From Kibdelosporangium sp040675465 (lineage in GTDB: Bacteria > Actinomycetota > Actinomycetes > Mycobacteriales > Pseudonocardiaceae), in assembly GCF_040675465.1 (NCBI RefSeq), contig NZ_JBFAPA010000022.1, positions 124,001-188,000 on the forward strand: 64,000 bases of DNA, in the 5' to 3' direction. The position numbers and the translations under genes were made by a program. Under the pieces are notes generated by a model. That model saw nothing but the letters and a program-made list of their open reading frames with translations, made no database searches and was not told where the DNA came from. Shown one piece after another: positions 16,743-25,534 of the stretch (positions are counted from its first letter, which is position 1; every line of letters starts with the position of its first letter).

Positions 16743-17339
16743 TCATTTCTCGGCCGCGGCGATCAACAGGTCCACGATCTTGACGGCCTTGTCGGTGGCC
16801 GGGGGTGCGCCGGTGATCATGTCGCTCCACACGAACGACTCGCACACCCGCACGATCACGTAGGCGAAGTCGGTCACGTCGATGTCGTCGCGCAGCTCGA
16901 TCTCGGCGCGCAGGAAGTCCGAGGTCCACTCGATCAGCCGTGCCTGCACCACGCTCTGCTTGGAGGTGATGATCCGCAGCGCGTACTCCGCGTCCTCGGC
17001 GACGAACTTCTGCAGCGCCTCGAAGCTGCGGATGCTCGCCAGTGACTTCTCCAGCACGCGGGTCATCAGCGCCCGGCCGGTGCCGCGGGAGCGGGCCCTG
17101 GTCTCGTTGAGCGCCCGCTCGTTGAGCGACCAGATCACCTCGCCGAGCAGCTGCTCGCGGCTGCCGCACCAGCGGTACAGCGTGGCCCGGCTGACCCCGA
17201 GCTCGGCGGCCAGCTGCTGCATGTCCACCCGGCGCCCGGCGAGGAACCAGGACTTGGCCATGCGGAACGCGTCGATGGGCGCGGACTTCGGCGCCGGTGA
17301 CGGTCCGCGCAGCGCGCGGGTCAGCGGGGTTGTCGACAT
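16743..17339 (-). CDS. TetR/QsdR-family transcriptional repressor
   Basis: The product has 198 residues. The N-terminal helix-turn-helix (MQQLAAELGVSRATLYRWCG followed by SREQLLGE) is of TetR type and the whole layout, starting after FLAGRRVD, resembles QsdR-family regulators. The C-terminal ligand-binding domain contains SFEALQKFVAEDAEYAL. It is divergent from the acyl-CoA dehydrogenase pair with only 78 bases between the starts, which suggests that it represses that operon in response to an acyl-CoA or related ligand (inference). No clear palindrome was found in the gap. Confidence 0.85.
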   Translation of the reverse strand: MSTTPLTRALRGPSPAPKSAPIDAFRMAKSWFLAGRRVDMQQLAAELGVSRATLYRWCGSREQLLGEVIWSLNERALNETRARSRGTGRALMTRVLEKSLASIRSFEALQKFVAEDAEYALRIITSKQSVVQARLIEWTSDFLRAEIELRDDIDVTDFAYVIVRVCESFVWSDMITGAPPATDKAVKIVDLLIAAAEK

Positions 17340-17417
17340 GTTGCCACCATACCGTGTTGCATTCTCAAGACATATCCACTCGTTGACCTCAAGTGAGTCA
17401 GAGTGTCAAAATGTCTC

Positions 17418-18590
17418 ATGGACTTCCGTGACACCGCTGAGGAGGCGGCGTTCCGAGCGAAGCTGCGCGACTGGTACGCGGGCAACTTCGACGCCGAGAA
17501 GATGCCGGCCGCCGGCCGCCCGGACGTGGGCTTCCTGCGCGAGTGGAGCCGCCGGCTCTACGACGGCGGCTACATCGGCCTCACCTGGCCCAAGGAGTAT
17601 GGCGGGCAGGGCCTTTCGCCCAGCTACCAGGCCATCTACTTCGAGGAGATGGTCCGGGCGCAGGCACCCGAGCACATCGGGGTGATCGGCCTGAACATGG
17701 CCGGCCCGACGATCATCGCGTGGGGCACGCACGAGCAGAAGGAACGCCACCTGGCCAAGCTGCTGTCCGGCGAGGAGATCTGGTGCCAGGGCTTCTCCGA
17801 GCCCGGCAGCGGTTCGGACCTCGCGGGCGCCCGCACGACGGCCGTGCTGGACGGCGACCACTGGGTGGTCAACGGGCAGAAGGTGTGGTCGTCGTACGCG
17901 CACATCGCCGACTGGTGCATCCTCGTGGTGCGCACCGACGCGTCCGCCGAGAAGCACGCGGGCCTGTCGTACCTGCTGGTGGACATGCACTCGCCGGGCG
18001 TGGAAGTGCGGCCGCTCAAGCAGATCACCGGTGACCCGGAGTTCAACGAGATCTTCTTCACCGACGTGCGCGTGCCCAAGGAGTCAATCCTGGGCAAGCC
18101 CGGGGACGGCTGGAAGGTCGCCATGACGACGTTGCTGCACGAGCGCGGCACCATGGCCTTCGCGCTCGTCGCCCAGCTGCGCCAGCACTTCACCAGGCTC
18201 GTCGAGCTGGCCAGGCAGCCCGCGCCGGACGGCAGCGTCCCGGCGAACGACCCGGTCGTGCGGGACGCCATCGCGCGCGAGTGGGTCGAGCTGCAGTCGT
18301 TGGCGTTCACCAACTACCGCACGCTGACCACGTTGCTCACCAAGGGACAGCCCGGTCCGGAGAGCTCGGTCGTCAAACTCGTGTGGAGCGAGGCGAACCA
18401 GCGGCTGACCAAGCTCGCCCGCAGCCTGCAGGGCCTGTCCGGGATGCTGGACGACGAGGGCGGCGTCTGGGACGGCTACTGGCAGTACCGCCAGCTTCGC
18501 AGCCGTGGCAACACCATCGAGGCCGGAACCTCGGAGATCCTTCGTAACATCGTCGCCGAGCGTGTCCTCGGTCTTCCTAGGAGCCGTTGA
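17418..18590 (+). CDS. acyl-CoA dehydrogenase, first subunit
   Basis: The product has 390 residues from ATG 17418 (MDFRDTAEEAAFR); a GTG at 17403 would add five residues not seen in the family. FAD-dependent alpha,beta-dehydrogenation of an acyl-CoA is the family reaction. Signatures: EIWCQGFSEPGSGSDLAGAR (FAD contact), HWVVNGQKVWSSYAH and the C-terminal GTSEILRNIVAERVLGLP. The next gene is a second, shorter acyl-CoA dehydrogenase sharing one base of the stop/start (TGATG). Such pairs in actinobacteria form alpha2beta2 enzymes with shared active sites, typically for bulky substrates such as sterol side chains. Substrate here is unknown. Confidence 0.92.
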   Translation: MDFRDTAEEAAFRAKLRDWYAGNFDAEKMPAAGRPDVGFLREWSRRLYDGGYIGLTWPKEYGGQGLSPSYQAIYFEEMVRAQAPEHIGVIGLNMAGPTIIAWGTHEQKERHLAKLLSGEEIWCQGFSEPGSGSDLAGARTTAVLDGDHWVVNGQKVWSSYAHIADWCILVVRTDASAEKHAGLSYLLVDMHSPGVEVRPLKQITGDPEFNEIFFTDVRVPKESILGKPGDGWKVAMTTLLHERGTMAFALVAQLRQHFTRLVELARQPAPDGSVPANDPVVRDAIAREWVELQSLAFTNYRTLTTLLTKGQPGPESSVVKLVWSEANQRLTKLARSLQGLSGMLDDEGGVWDGYWQYRQLRSRGNTIEAGTSEILRNIVAERVLGLPRSR

Positions 18591-19615
18591 TGGACTTCGC
18601 ATTCTCGGCCGAACAGGACATGCTGCGGGTCGCCGCCAAGGAGTTCCTGGCCGAACAGTTCCCGCTGGACGGCGTACCGGCCATTGTGGACGGTGAGCCG
18701 GGCTGGCAGCCGGACAGCTGGAAGCAGCTCGCCGAGCTGGGCTGGACCGACCCGGACCTGACCCTGCTGGACCACACCGTGCTGTTCGAGGAGACCGGCG
18801 CGGCCCTGCTGCCCGGCCCGTTCTTCGCGACGGTCGCGTTGGCGTGGCCGGCGTTCGACGACGAGCTGAAGACCCAGGTGTCGAACGGTGACCTGCGGGT
18901 GTCCTTGGCGTGGGCCGAAAACGGCCGCCCGCAGGACCTCCGGCATGCCGACTACACGACCACCGTCGCCGCCGATGGGCGTGTGACCGGCACGAAGGTC
19001 CTGGTTCCGGACGCGGCCGCGACCGATGCGCTCGTGGTCGTCGTGGACGGCGGCGCGCTTCGGCTGGTTCGTACCGCGGACGCCGATGTGCGGGCATTGT
19101 CCACTTCGGACCGTTCGCGCCGGCTGTACGAGGTGTCCTTCGACAACGCGCCTTCCCGCGCGCTCAACGGTTCCTTGGCCGACATCGAGAACCGCGCGAT
19201 GGTCCTGGCCGCCGCGGAGGCGCTGGGCGTCGGCCGCCGCGCACTCGAGGACGGCATCGCGCACGCCTCCACCCGCGCCCAGTTCGGCAAGGTCATCGGC
19301 ACCTACCAGGCCGTGTCGAACCAGCTCGTGGACGCCTACGCGGCGGTCGAGCTGGCCCGTTCGCTGACGTACTGGGCCGCGTGGAGCGTCCAGGAGGGCG
19401 ACGGCGACGCCGAGGTCGCCTGCGCCGCCGCCAAGTCCGCCGCCACCGAGGCCGCGGTCACCGCGTGTGAGCACGTCATCCAGGTGCTCGGCGGGGTCGG
19501 CATGACCTGGGAGCACATCCTGCACCGGCTGTACAAGCGCGCCCAGTGGCTGGAGTCGTTCGGCTCCGGCACCCGGGCCCTGCGTGCCCGGATCGCCGAC
19601 GCCGTGATCGGCTGA
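18590..19615 (+). CDS. acyl-CoA dehydrogenase, second subunit
   Basis: The product has 341 residues, shorter than the usual 380-400 and typical of the partner subunit in heteromeric acyl-CoA dehydrogenases. It begins MDFAFSAEQDMLR. The C-terminal helical domain is well kept (RAQFGKVIGTYQAVSNQLVD, HVIQVLGGVGMTWEHILH), while the middle FAD-binding motif of the first subunit (CQGFSEPGSGSD) has no clear counterpart. This supports one FAD site built jointly by both proteins. It shares the A of the upstream TGA stop as the first base of its ATG, so translation is coupled. Confidence 0.9.
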   Translation: MDFAFSAEQDMLRVAAKEFLAEQFPLDGVPAIVDGEPGWQPDSWKQLAELGWTDPDLTLLDHTVLFEETGAALLPGPFFATVALAWPAFDDELKTQVSNGDLRVSLAWAENGRPQDLRHADYTTTVAADGRVTGTKVLVPDAAATDALVVVVDGGALRLVRTADADVRALSTSDRSRRLYEVSFDNAPSRALNGSLADIENRAMVLAAAEALGVGRRALEDGIAHASTRAQFGKVIGTYQAVSNQLVDAYAAVELARSLTYWAAWSVQEGDGDAEVACAAAKSAATEAAVTACEHVIQVLGGVGMTWEHILHRLYKRAQWLESFGSGTRALRARIADAVIG

Positions 19616-19618
19616 CGT

Positions 19619-19677
19619 CCCGGGAAGGCTTCCCGGGTGCCCTGGGTGCGCGGTACCTGTCCGCCGGGGCACCCGGG
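19619..19677 (+). terminator. overlapping alternative hairpins after the dehydrogenase operon
   Basis: CCCGGGAAGGCTTCCCGGG (19619-19637) is an odd palindrome. CCCGGGTGCCC (19632-19642) can instead pair with GGGCACCCGGG (19667-19677). The two structures share bases and are mutually exclusive. This is probably a terminator; an attenuator role for the small TPR gene that starts 50 bases later is possible. Confidence 0.6.
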
Positions 19678-19727
19678 CGGCCATCCTGATCAGGTCACAC
19701 GAGTACGGCCTGGTCAGGAGGATGGCG

Positions 19728-19943
19728 ATGAGCGGATCGGTCGCCGAGGAAGTCGCCCTGCTGAGTCACGACGTCGCCGCGGTGTTCAACGACCTCGGCG
19801 TGCTGATGGCCGTGCGCGGCCACGTCGAGGAGGCCGAGCGGTTCTACCGCCGGTCGCTGGAGATCAGTCGCAGGCTGCATGCCGCAGACGCCCCCGAAAT
19901 CGCCCTGACCAGCAGGAACCTCGCCGTTCTGCCCACCAGCTGA
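19728..19943 (+). CDS. solitary TPR mini-protein
   Basis: The product has 71 residues. ATG 19728 lies 6 bases after AGGAGG (19716-19721); ATG 19722 is immediately adjacent to that site and less likely. The sequence holds one and a half tetratricopeptide repeats (VFNDLGVLMAVRGHVEEAER and a second helix pair). It resembles the last repeat of the TPR protein encoded downstream (GMLMAARGNVAAA), so it may be a duplicated fragment of that gene. A 10-base stem hairpin (19946-19981) follows directly. It could be functional or a remnant. Confidence 0.6.
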   Translation: MSGSVAEEVALLSHDVAAVFNDLGVLMAVRGHVEEAERFYRRSLEISRRLHAADAPEIALTSRNLAVLPTS

Positions 19944-19945
19944 GG

Positions 19946-19981
19946 GCGGGCTTCGGCGTATTGGGGGTCGTCGAAGCCCGC
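19946..19981 (+). terminator. hairpin after the small TPR gene
   Basis: GCGGGCTTCG (19946-19955) pairs perfectly with CGAAGCCCGC (19972-19981). It begins 2 bases after the TGA stop. No T-run follows. Confidence 0.55.
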
Positions 19982-20054
19982 ACGTGCCGGGAGTGCTGCC
20001 ATCATGATGTCCGTAGGACGTTGACTGGCAGGGAGCCCGAACCAATGCACGGCG

Positions 20055-20993
20055 ATGCTCGACCCGGTAGCTGACGCGCGCCGCCGCCTCGGCATGGCCC
20101 GGCGGTTCGCCGAGGACGGCCGGGCCGATGACGCGGTCGCGATCGCGGAGACCGCGGTCGCGGTGATCGAGCAGGCCCGGCCCGAGGGGCACCCGGACAT
20201 CGCGGCCACCTGCATCGAGCTGAGCATGCTGCACGAGGGCCTGTCCCAGTACGACAAGGCCGAGAAGTACGCGCGCAAGGCGATCGTGGTCACCGAGGAG
20301 TACTCGTCCGCGGACGAGCGGCAGGTCCGGCTGCGGGTCGGCGCGCTGGGCTGCCTGGCCACCGTCGAGCGGATCCGGGACCGGCTGGGCAGCGCCGAGG
20401 TGCTCTACAACTCGGCGCTGGAGATGGCCGCCAAGAGCCCGTGGCCGTCCCCGGCCGAGCAGGTCGGCCTGATGTGCGGGCTGGGCGTGGTCTACCAGTT
20501 CGGCGGCAAGCTCGGCGAGGCCGAGCGGCTGTTCCAGCAGGCAGTGACCCTCGCCGGCAACGACCGGGGGGTGATCGCCGCGAACGCTTGGCACCACCTG
20601 GCCGAGCTGGACCTGTTACGCGGCCAGTTCGTCGCCGGCGAGTCGCACGCGGCCCGGGCCCTGGGCATGCGGGAGAACGCGCTCGGGCCCAACCATCCGG
20701 CGGTGGCGCGCGACCGGGTGCTGCTGGCCGCGATCCTCACCAGGCTGGGCAAACTGGACATCGCCGAGAAGCTGTTCCGCCGCTCGATCGCGACCCTCGA
20801 GCGGATCCTGCCCGAGTACCACTACGACCTGGCCGTGGCCTGCCAGGAGTTCGGCATGCTGATGGCCGCGCGCGGCAACGTCGCCGCCGCCGGCCGGCTC
20901 ACCCAGCGGTGCCTGGACATCAAGACCAAGCTGCTGGGCCGCAACCATCCCGAGGTCGCCCAGGCCCTGGAGACGTTGGCCCTCTTCAACTGA
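20055..20993 (+). CDS. tetratricopeptide-repeat protein
   Basis: The product has 312 residues made almost wholly of TPR units. Several are of the kinesin-light-chain type: GHPDIAATCIELSMLHEGLS, GLGVVYQFGGKLGEAERLF, NHPAVARDRVLLAAILTRLG and NHPEVAQALETLALF. There is no signal peptide or catalytic domain, so it is a cytoplasmic protein-binding scaffold. Stand-alone TPR proteins of this type in actinomycetes are often fragments of, or partners for, larger NB-ARC/SARP regulators and CHAT proteins (general knowledge; no partner shown here). Its end overlaps the convergent winged-helix gene by 8 bases. Confidence 0.8.
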   Translation: MLDPVADARRRLGMARRFAEDGRADDAVAIAETAVAVIEQARPEGHPDIAATCIELSMLHEGLSQYDKAEKYARKAIVVTEEYSSADERQVRLRVGALGCLATVERIRDRLGSAEVLYNSALEMAAKSPWPSPAEQVGLMCGLGVVYQFGGKLGEAERLFQQAVTLAGNDRGVIAANAWHHLAELDLLRGQFVAGESHAARALGMRENALGPNHPAVARDRVLLAAILTRLGKLDIAEKLFRRSIATLERILPEYHYDLAVACQEFGMLMAARGNVAAAGRLTQRCLDIKTKLLGRNHPEVAQALETLALFN

Positions 20994-22098
20994 AGGTGAG
21001 CACCGCCTCGGCGATCCCGCGCAGGTCCGCCACGCGTTGGGCTTCCGGTTCGAGCGCTTTGCGGGCGCCCGGATCGATCGGGGTGAACTCGGTGACCTTG
21101 ATCTCCAGCTTCTTCTTGCCGGTGGCCTTGGTCCGCCAGATCCCGGCCACGTCGCCGTCGATCAGCACCGCGCCCGGCTGCCCGATCACCGGCCACATCT
21201 CCTTGTGCCGCGCCTTGTCCGGGACCAGCAGCAGCTTGTTCCGCTCCTGCAGGAACGGGTCCGACGTGGACAGCAGCAGGGCCCGGGGCGGCTCAGGGGG
21301 ATCGAGCAGCAGGTCCATTTCGGACTCGGGCAGCCAGGACCTGCGGCCGTCGACGTCCACTTCGGTCAGGCCGGCCGCGGGCCAGACCTGTTTGATCTCG
21401 GTCTGGGTGGTGGTCAGCCAGGCGGCGACGTCGCCGACGCCGGCCGGTCCGACGAACCGGAGGAACTCGGTGATCAGCTCGTCCGTTCCTTCCTGTTCCT
21501 CCGGAATGCCCGGCCAGTTCTTGATCGGCACCAGCACCGGCGGCGACGAGTCGAGGTCCAGCCGCAGGCCCGCGGGCAGGGCGGCGAGGCGGAACAGCGA
21601 CTCGAAGACGTGCTCGGCGTCGCAGCCCCGGCAGTAGCTGACCAGGGCTTTCGGCACCGCCTTGGAGACCGCCGTGCTGGCCGCGCCCTTGACCGTGGGC
21701 TTCTTGATCACCTTCCGGAACGCCTGGGCGGTCGCGCGCAGCGCCTCGGTGGCGGTGATCCCGGACTTCTGCATGACCGAGCGCTGCCAGGCGACCTTGC
21801 CCAGCGCGTCGCGTTCGCTGTGCGGCCACAACGCGGCGGCCATCCTGGGCAGGTCCTCGGGGTGGTGCAGGAACGGCGAGGCCCGCAGCGTCCACGCGCG
21901 GACCAGCGTGTGATCGTCCACGTCGGCCTCGGTGCGCACGGCGAACGACTGGCGCGCCGACCCCACCGGCGTGTCCTGCACGCCGATCGCGAGCACCTCC
22001 AGGTCGTCGACCGGGGTCCTGCCGCGGTGCAGGCCCTGGCGGGCGATCCGGTAGGCCAGCACCTGTTCACGGTCCACGGTTGCGGTCACGGCGATCAT
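20986..22098 (-). CDS. winged-helix DNA-binding protein, AlkZ-like
   Basis: The product has 370 residues of the HTH_42/AlkZ superfamily, whose studied members are DNA glycosylases that unhook interstrand crosslinks in antibiotic producers. Visible landmarks are the N-terminal VLAYRIARQGL helix, HSERDALGKVAWQRS, the winged-helix segment TTTQTEIKQVWPAAGLTEVD with GRRSWL, and the C-terminal GQPGAVLIDGDVAGIWR barrel-like part. The QxQ/QxD catalytic motif of AlkZ is not obvious, so glycosylase activity is uncertain. Its position next to a lanthipeptide synthetase gene (160 bases away, divergent) is suggestive but not proof of a role in biosynthesis. Confidence 0.75.
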   Translation of the reverse strand: MIAVTATVDREQVLAYRIARQGLHRGRTPVDDLEVLAIGVQDTPVGSARQSFAVRTEADVDDHTLVRAWTLRASPFLHHPEDLPRMAAALWPHSERDALGKVAWQRSVMQKSGITATEALRATAQAFRKVIKKPTVKGAASTAVSKAVPKALVSYCRGCDAEHVFESLFRLAALPAGLRLDLDSSPPVLVPIKNWPGIPEEQEGTDELITEFLRFVGPAGVGDVAAWLTTTQTEIKQVWPAAGLTEVDVDGRRSWLPESEMDLLLDPPEPPRALLLSTSDPFLQERNKLLLVPDKARHKEMWPVIGQPGAVLIDGDVAGIWRTKATGKKKLEIKVTEFTPIDPGARKALEPEAQRVADLRGIAEAVLTFS

Positions 22099-22258
22099 CC
22101 TGGCACTCCTACCTGTCAGGTCGTGTCAGGTTCTTCCGGGTGAACCGGGTCGCCGCGGTGGTGCGGTGGCCGGTACGTTGCGAAGACCGGCAGCCGCCGC
22201 TGGGGCACCACTACCTAATACGGGTGGTGCCGCGCGCGAATGTGGGGATCGGTTACCC

Positions 22259-25183
22259 ATGTTCCCGCGCAAGCCCGCTGCCAGCCTGTTTGTCGTGAGC
22301 CAAGCCATTTCGCACCGCGACAACGGGATCAACTCCGGACCATGGTGGACCGGCGCGCTGACCGCCGCCGAACGCCGCTGGACCGTCCAGGGCCGCCCGC
22401 GCTGGGCGGAGCTCGTCGACCAGGCCGTCGCCACCGGGCCGGTCAGCGCCGAGGGCGCGGTGCCGGCCGAGTGGCCGGACGCGTTCGCCTGGGTCTTCCG
22501 GCCGCTGCTGCGCATCGCGCGCGCCCGGGTGGCCAACGCCGCGCTCGATGGCAAGGTCGACGCCGAGGCCGTGCTCGCCGGGTTCGACCGGCAGCTGGGC
22601 CGGCGGCTGGCCGGGCTCGCCGCCCGCACCCTCGTGCTGGAGCTGAACGTCGAGCGGGTCTCCGGGCGGCTGGCCGGGCACACCGCCGAGGAGCGGTTCG
22701 CCGATTTCATCCGGTCGCAGGCCGGTTCGGACCGGCTCACGCAGCTGTTCGCCGAGTACCCGGTGCTCGCCCGCCTGCTCGGCCAGGCCTGTGCGTTCGG
22801 CGCGGACGCCATGGTGGAGCTGCTCGAGCGGTTCACCGCTGACCGAGAGCTGATCGTGGCGCGGCTGCTGGGCGGCATGGACCCAGGTGACCTGGTGGAG
22901 ATCCACACCGGCACGGGGGACACCCACCAGCGTGGGCGTTCGGTCGCGATCCTGCGGTTCGCCGACGGCCGCCGGGTCGTCTACAAGCCACGGTCGCTGG
23001 ACCTGCACCGCCACTTCGGTGGCCTGGTGAGCTGGCTCAACACCAAGGTTCTCGGCCTTGGACTGCGCAGCGTCGACTCGGTCACGCGCACCGGCTACGG
23101 CTGGCTCGAGTTCGTTGAGCACCGTCCGTGCAGCCAGGTTGCCGAGGTTGACCGTTTCTACCGTCGTCAGGGAGCACTGCTGGCACTCCTGTATGCCATC
23201 GACGCTGCTGACATTCACTACGAGAACCTGATCGCCTGTGGTGACCAGCCGGTGCTCGTCGACGTGGAGACCCTGTTCCACCCGATGCTGGAGCAGCCGA
23301 CCGCGACCGGGCCCGACCCCGCTGCCCGTGTGCTGGCGTCGTCCGTGCACCGCATGGCGTTGCTGCCGCAGATGCTGCTCGGGGAGTACGGCGCTGTGGA
23401 CATCTCCGCGCTCGGTGGTGACCGTGGCGAGTACCCGGACGACGGGGTCGCGTGGGACGGCGTAGGCACCGACGTGATGCGTCTGGTGCGTCGTCGCGCC
23501 GAGTTCCGTGGTGCTGTTAACCGTCCCCGTCTGGGTGCTTTGGACGTCGAGCCCGCTGAGTACCGCGCGGCCATGCTGGGTGGGTTCCGTGAGGGCTACG
23601 ACGCCATCGTGCGGCACCGGTCCGAGCTGATCGGCCTGCTCACCGCATGCACCAACGACGAGATCCGGATCGTGGTGCGGCCCAGCCAGACATACGCGAC
23701 GCTGCTCGACGAGTCGACGCACCCCGACGTGCTGCGCGACGCCGTTCAACGGGAGCGTGTGTTCGACGCGTTGACCCTGGACTCCGCGTGCGACCTGGCC
23801 CGGCAGCGGCTGATCCCCAGCGAGCTGGCCGACCTGTGGGCCGGCGACCTGCCGATGTTCACGAGCAAGCCCGGGTCCCGCGACCTGCTGGCCGCGGACG
23901 GCGAATGCCTGCCTGACCTGCTGGAAGGCCCCGGTCTGGCGACGGTCGTGCTGAAGATCGCCGCCATGGACGAGGTCGACCGTTACGACCAGGAGTGGTT
24001 GATCTCCGCGGCGCTGGCCACCCGCGCCAATCCGCTGGAGCACCGCACTGGTGAGACCCGCCCGCGTGCTGGCACAGCTGCTGTGCCCGACCCACAGCGT
24101 CTGCTGTCAGCCGCGTGCGGCATCGCCGACGAGATCGGCGCCCGCGCCATGCACGGCGATGGCCGCGCGAACTGGCTGGGGCTGGAGCCGATCATCGACA
24201 AGCACTGGGCCGTGCTGCCCATGGGTGCCGGTCTGGCCCACGGGTACTGCGGTGTCGCGTTGTACCTCGCGCAGCTTGCTGAGCTGACCGGCGTGCAACG
24301 GTATGCCGAGCTGGCCCGTGACGCCGTACGGCCCGTGCCGCGGCTGATCGACCAGCTGATCACCGAGCCCGAGCTGGGTGTGACCATCGGCTGCGGTGGC
24401 ACGCACGGCCTCGGCGGCATCAGCTACGCCATCGCCCGCCTCGGCAACCTCCTGGACGACCCGGAGATCCGCAGCTGGCTGCCCGCCGTCGTCGACCTGA
24501 CCCGTGCGGCCACCGACGACGAGCTCGCCTGTTTCGCCGCCGGGAGCGCCGGTGGCCTCGCCGCGATGCTGGCGGTGCATACCGAAACGGGACTGCCCGC
24601 AGCCGGTCGCCTGGCCTGGGACTTCGCCGACCGCCTGGTCGAGCAGGCGCACACCGTCCCGTGCACCTGCCTGGACACCCCCAGCTCCGGCTTCGCCCAC
24701 GGGCACACCGGCATCGGCTGGGCCCTGATGCGGTTCGCGCAGACCGGCGCCGGCGAGCCCTACGCCGAGGTCGGCCAGGCCATCCTCGACGCCGAAGTGC
24801 CCGACAGCGCCGATCTCAGCTGGTGCAGCGGCCTTTCCGGGTTCGCCATGGCCCGCCGCGACACCCCCGCGGACTGGGTCTCGACCCTCGCCGACCACAG
24901 CCCCATCCGCGACATGAGCCTGTGCCACGGCGAACTGGGCGTCACCGAAGCCCTGATGAACCTCGCCCAGCGCGGCGGCCACCCCCACGCCGCCATGGCC
25001 GCTACCCGCCACGCCGGCCTCCTGCTCGGCGCCATCGACCGCGGCGGCGTCCGCTGCGGCACCCCCCACGGCGTCGTTTCCGCCGGCCTGCTCAACGGCC
25101 TCGCCGGCATCGGCTACGGCCTGCTCCGCCTCGGCTTCCCCCACCGAGTCCCCTCCGTCCTCCTCCTCGAACCTGCCCCCTGA
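22259..25183 (+). CDS. lanM: class II lanthipeptide synthetase LanM
   Basis: The product has 974 residues from ATG 22259 (earlier in-frame GTG at 22166 lacks support). LanM enzymes dehydrate Ser/Thr of a precursor peptide and then cyclise them with Cys to lanthionines. The dehydratase half is intact: GDTHQRGRSVAILRFADG and RVVYKPRSLDLHRHFGGL, then DIHYENLIACGDQPVLVDVE (near residues 318-337). The LanC-like cyclase half carries the zinc ligands in SWCSGLSGF (Cys about 856) and SLCHGELGVTEAL (Cys about 889, His about 890), plus the GLAHGYCG and GFAHGHTGIG repeats. No transporter or protease gene adjoins it. The precursor is not obvious; the small gene at 25278 is the nearest candidate. Confidence 0.93.
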   Translation: MFPRKPAASLFVVSQAISHRDNGINSGPWWTGALTAAERRWTVQGRPRWAELVDQAVATGPVSAEGAVPAEWPDAFAWVFRPLLRIARARVANAALDGKVDAEAVLAGFDRQLGRRLAGLAARTLVLELNVERVSGRLAGHTAEERFADFIRSQAGSDRLTQLFAEYPVLARLLGQACAFGADAMVELLERFTADRELIVARLLGGMDPGDLVEIHTGTGDTHQRGRSVAILRFADGRRVVYKPRSLDLHRHFGGLVSWLNTKVLGLGLRSVDSVTRTGYGWLEFVEHRPCSQVAEVDRFYRRQGALLALLYAIDAADIHYENLIACGDQPVLVDVETLFHPMLEQPTATGPDPAARVLASSVHRMALLPQMLLGEYGAVDISALGGDRGEYPDDGVAWDGVGTDVMRLVRRRAEFRGAVNRPRLGALDVEPAEYRAAMLGGFREGYDAIVRHRSELIGLLTACTNDEIRIVVRPSQTYATLLDESTHPDVLRDAVQRERVFDALTLDSACDLARQRLIPSELADLWAGDLPMFTSKPGSRDLLAADGECLPDLLEGPGLATVVLKIAAMDEVDRYDQEWLISAALATRANPLEHRTGETRPRAGTAAVPDPQRLLSAACGIADEIGARAMHGDGRANWLGLEPIIDKHWAVLPMGAGLAHGYCGVALYLAQLAELTGVQRYAELARDAVRPVPRLIDQLITEPELGVTIGCGGTHGLGGISYAIARLGNLLDDPEIRSWLPAVVDLTRAATDDELACFAAGSAGGLAAMLAVHTETGLPAAGRLAWDFADRLVEQAHTVPCTCLDTPSSGFAHGHTGIGWALMRFAQTGAGEPYAEVGQAILDAEVPDSADLSWCSGLSGFAMARRDTPADWVSTLADHSPIRDMSLCHGELGVTEALMNLAQRGGHPHAAMAATRHAGLLLGAIDRGGVRCGTPHGVVSAGLLNGLAGIGYGLLRLGFPHRVPSVLLLEPAP

Positions 25184-25277
25184 GCAGAACCCGCACGAGG
25201 GGACCGCCCCCAGGAACCACCGCACCTCCTGGGAGCCAACACCCCACAGATAACCGCTCACCAGGAAGAAGACCGCG

Positions 25278-25469
25278 ATGACCTCCCCCACCACGCCTGT
25301 CTTCGGCTCCCCCACCCACCCCGCCGGCCAGATCGTCATCTCCGCCCCGCGAAACGTGACCTCGCGCGCCAGCGCCCTCGTCGGCTACCGCCTTGACATG
25401 CTCCAATGCCTCACAACGATCACTCGGGCGCAGGTTTCCGGCGTAGGGTGGTCCGACGTCGCACGCTAG
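25278..25469 (+). CDS. small ORF, possible lanthipeptide precursor
   Basis: It encodes 63 residues with AGGAAGA at 25263-25269, a reasonable ribosome site, 94 bases after the LanM stop. The peptide is rich in Ser/Thr but has a single Cys in LDMLQCLTTITRAQ and no GG/GA leader-cleavage motif. If it is the LanM substrate, at most one lanthionine ring could form. The coding potential is weak and the frame may be spurious. It is reported only because a LanM without a precursor nearby is otherwise unexplained. Confidence 0.3.
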   Translation: MTSPTTPVFGSPTHPAGQIVISAPRNVTSRASALVGYRLDMLQCLTTITRAQVSGVGWSDVAR

Positions 25470-25534
25470 CTCGAAACGAGATCTTCGACTGCCTGCTCTT
25501 CAACCAAACGGTGGATTATAGGTACTGTCCGGCC

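Noticed and set aside
17340..17417. TetR operator between the QsdR-like gene and the dehydrogenases
   Set aside because: No palindrome longer than about 3-4 base pairs per arm could be found by eye.
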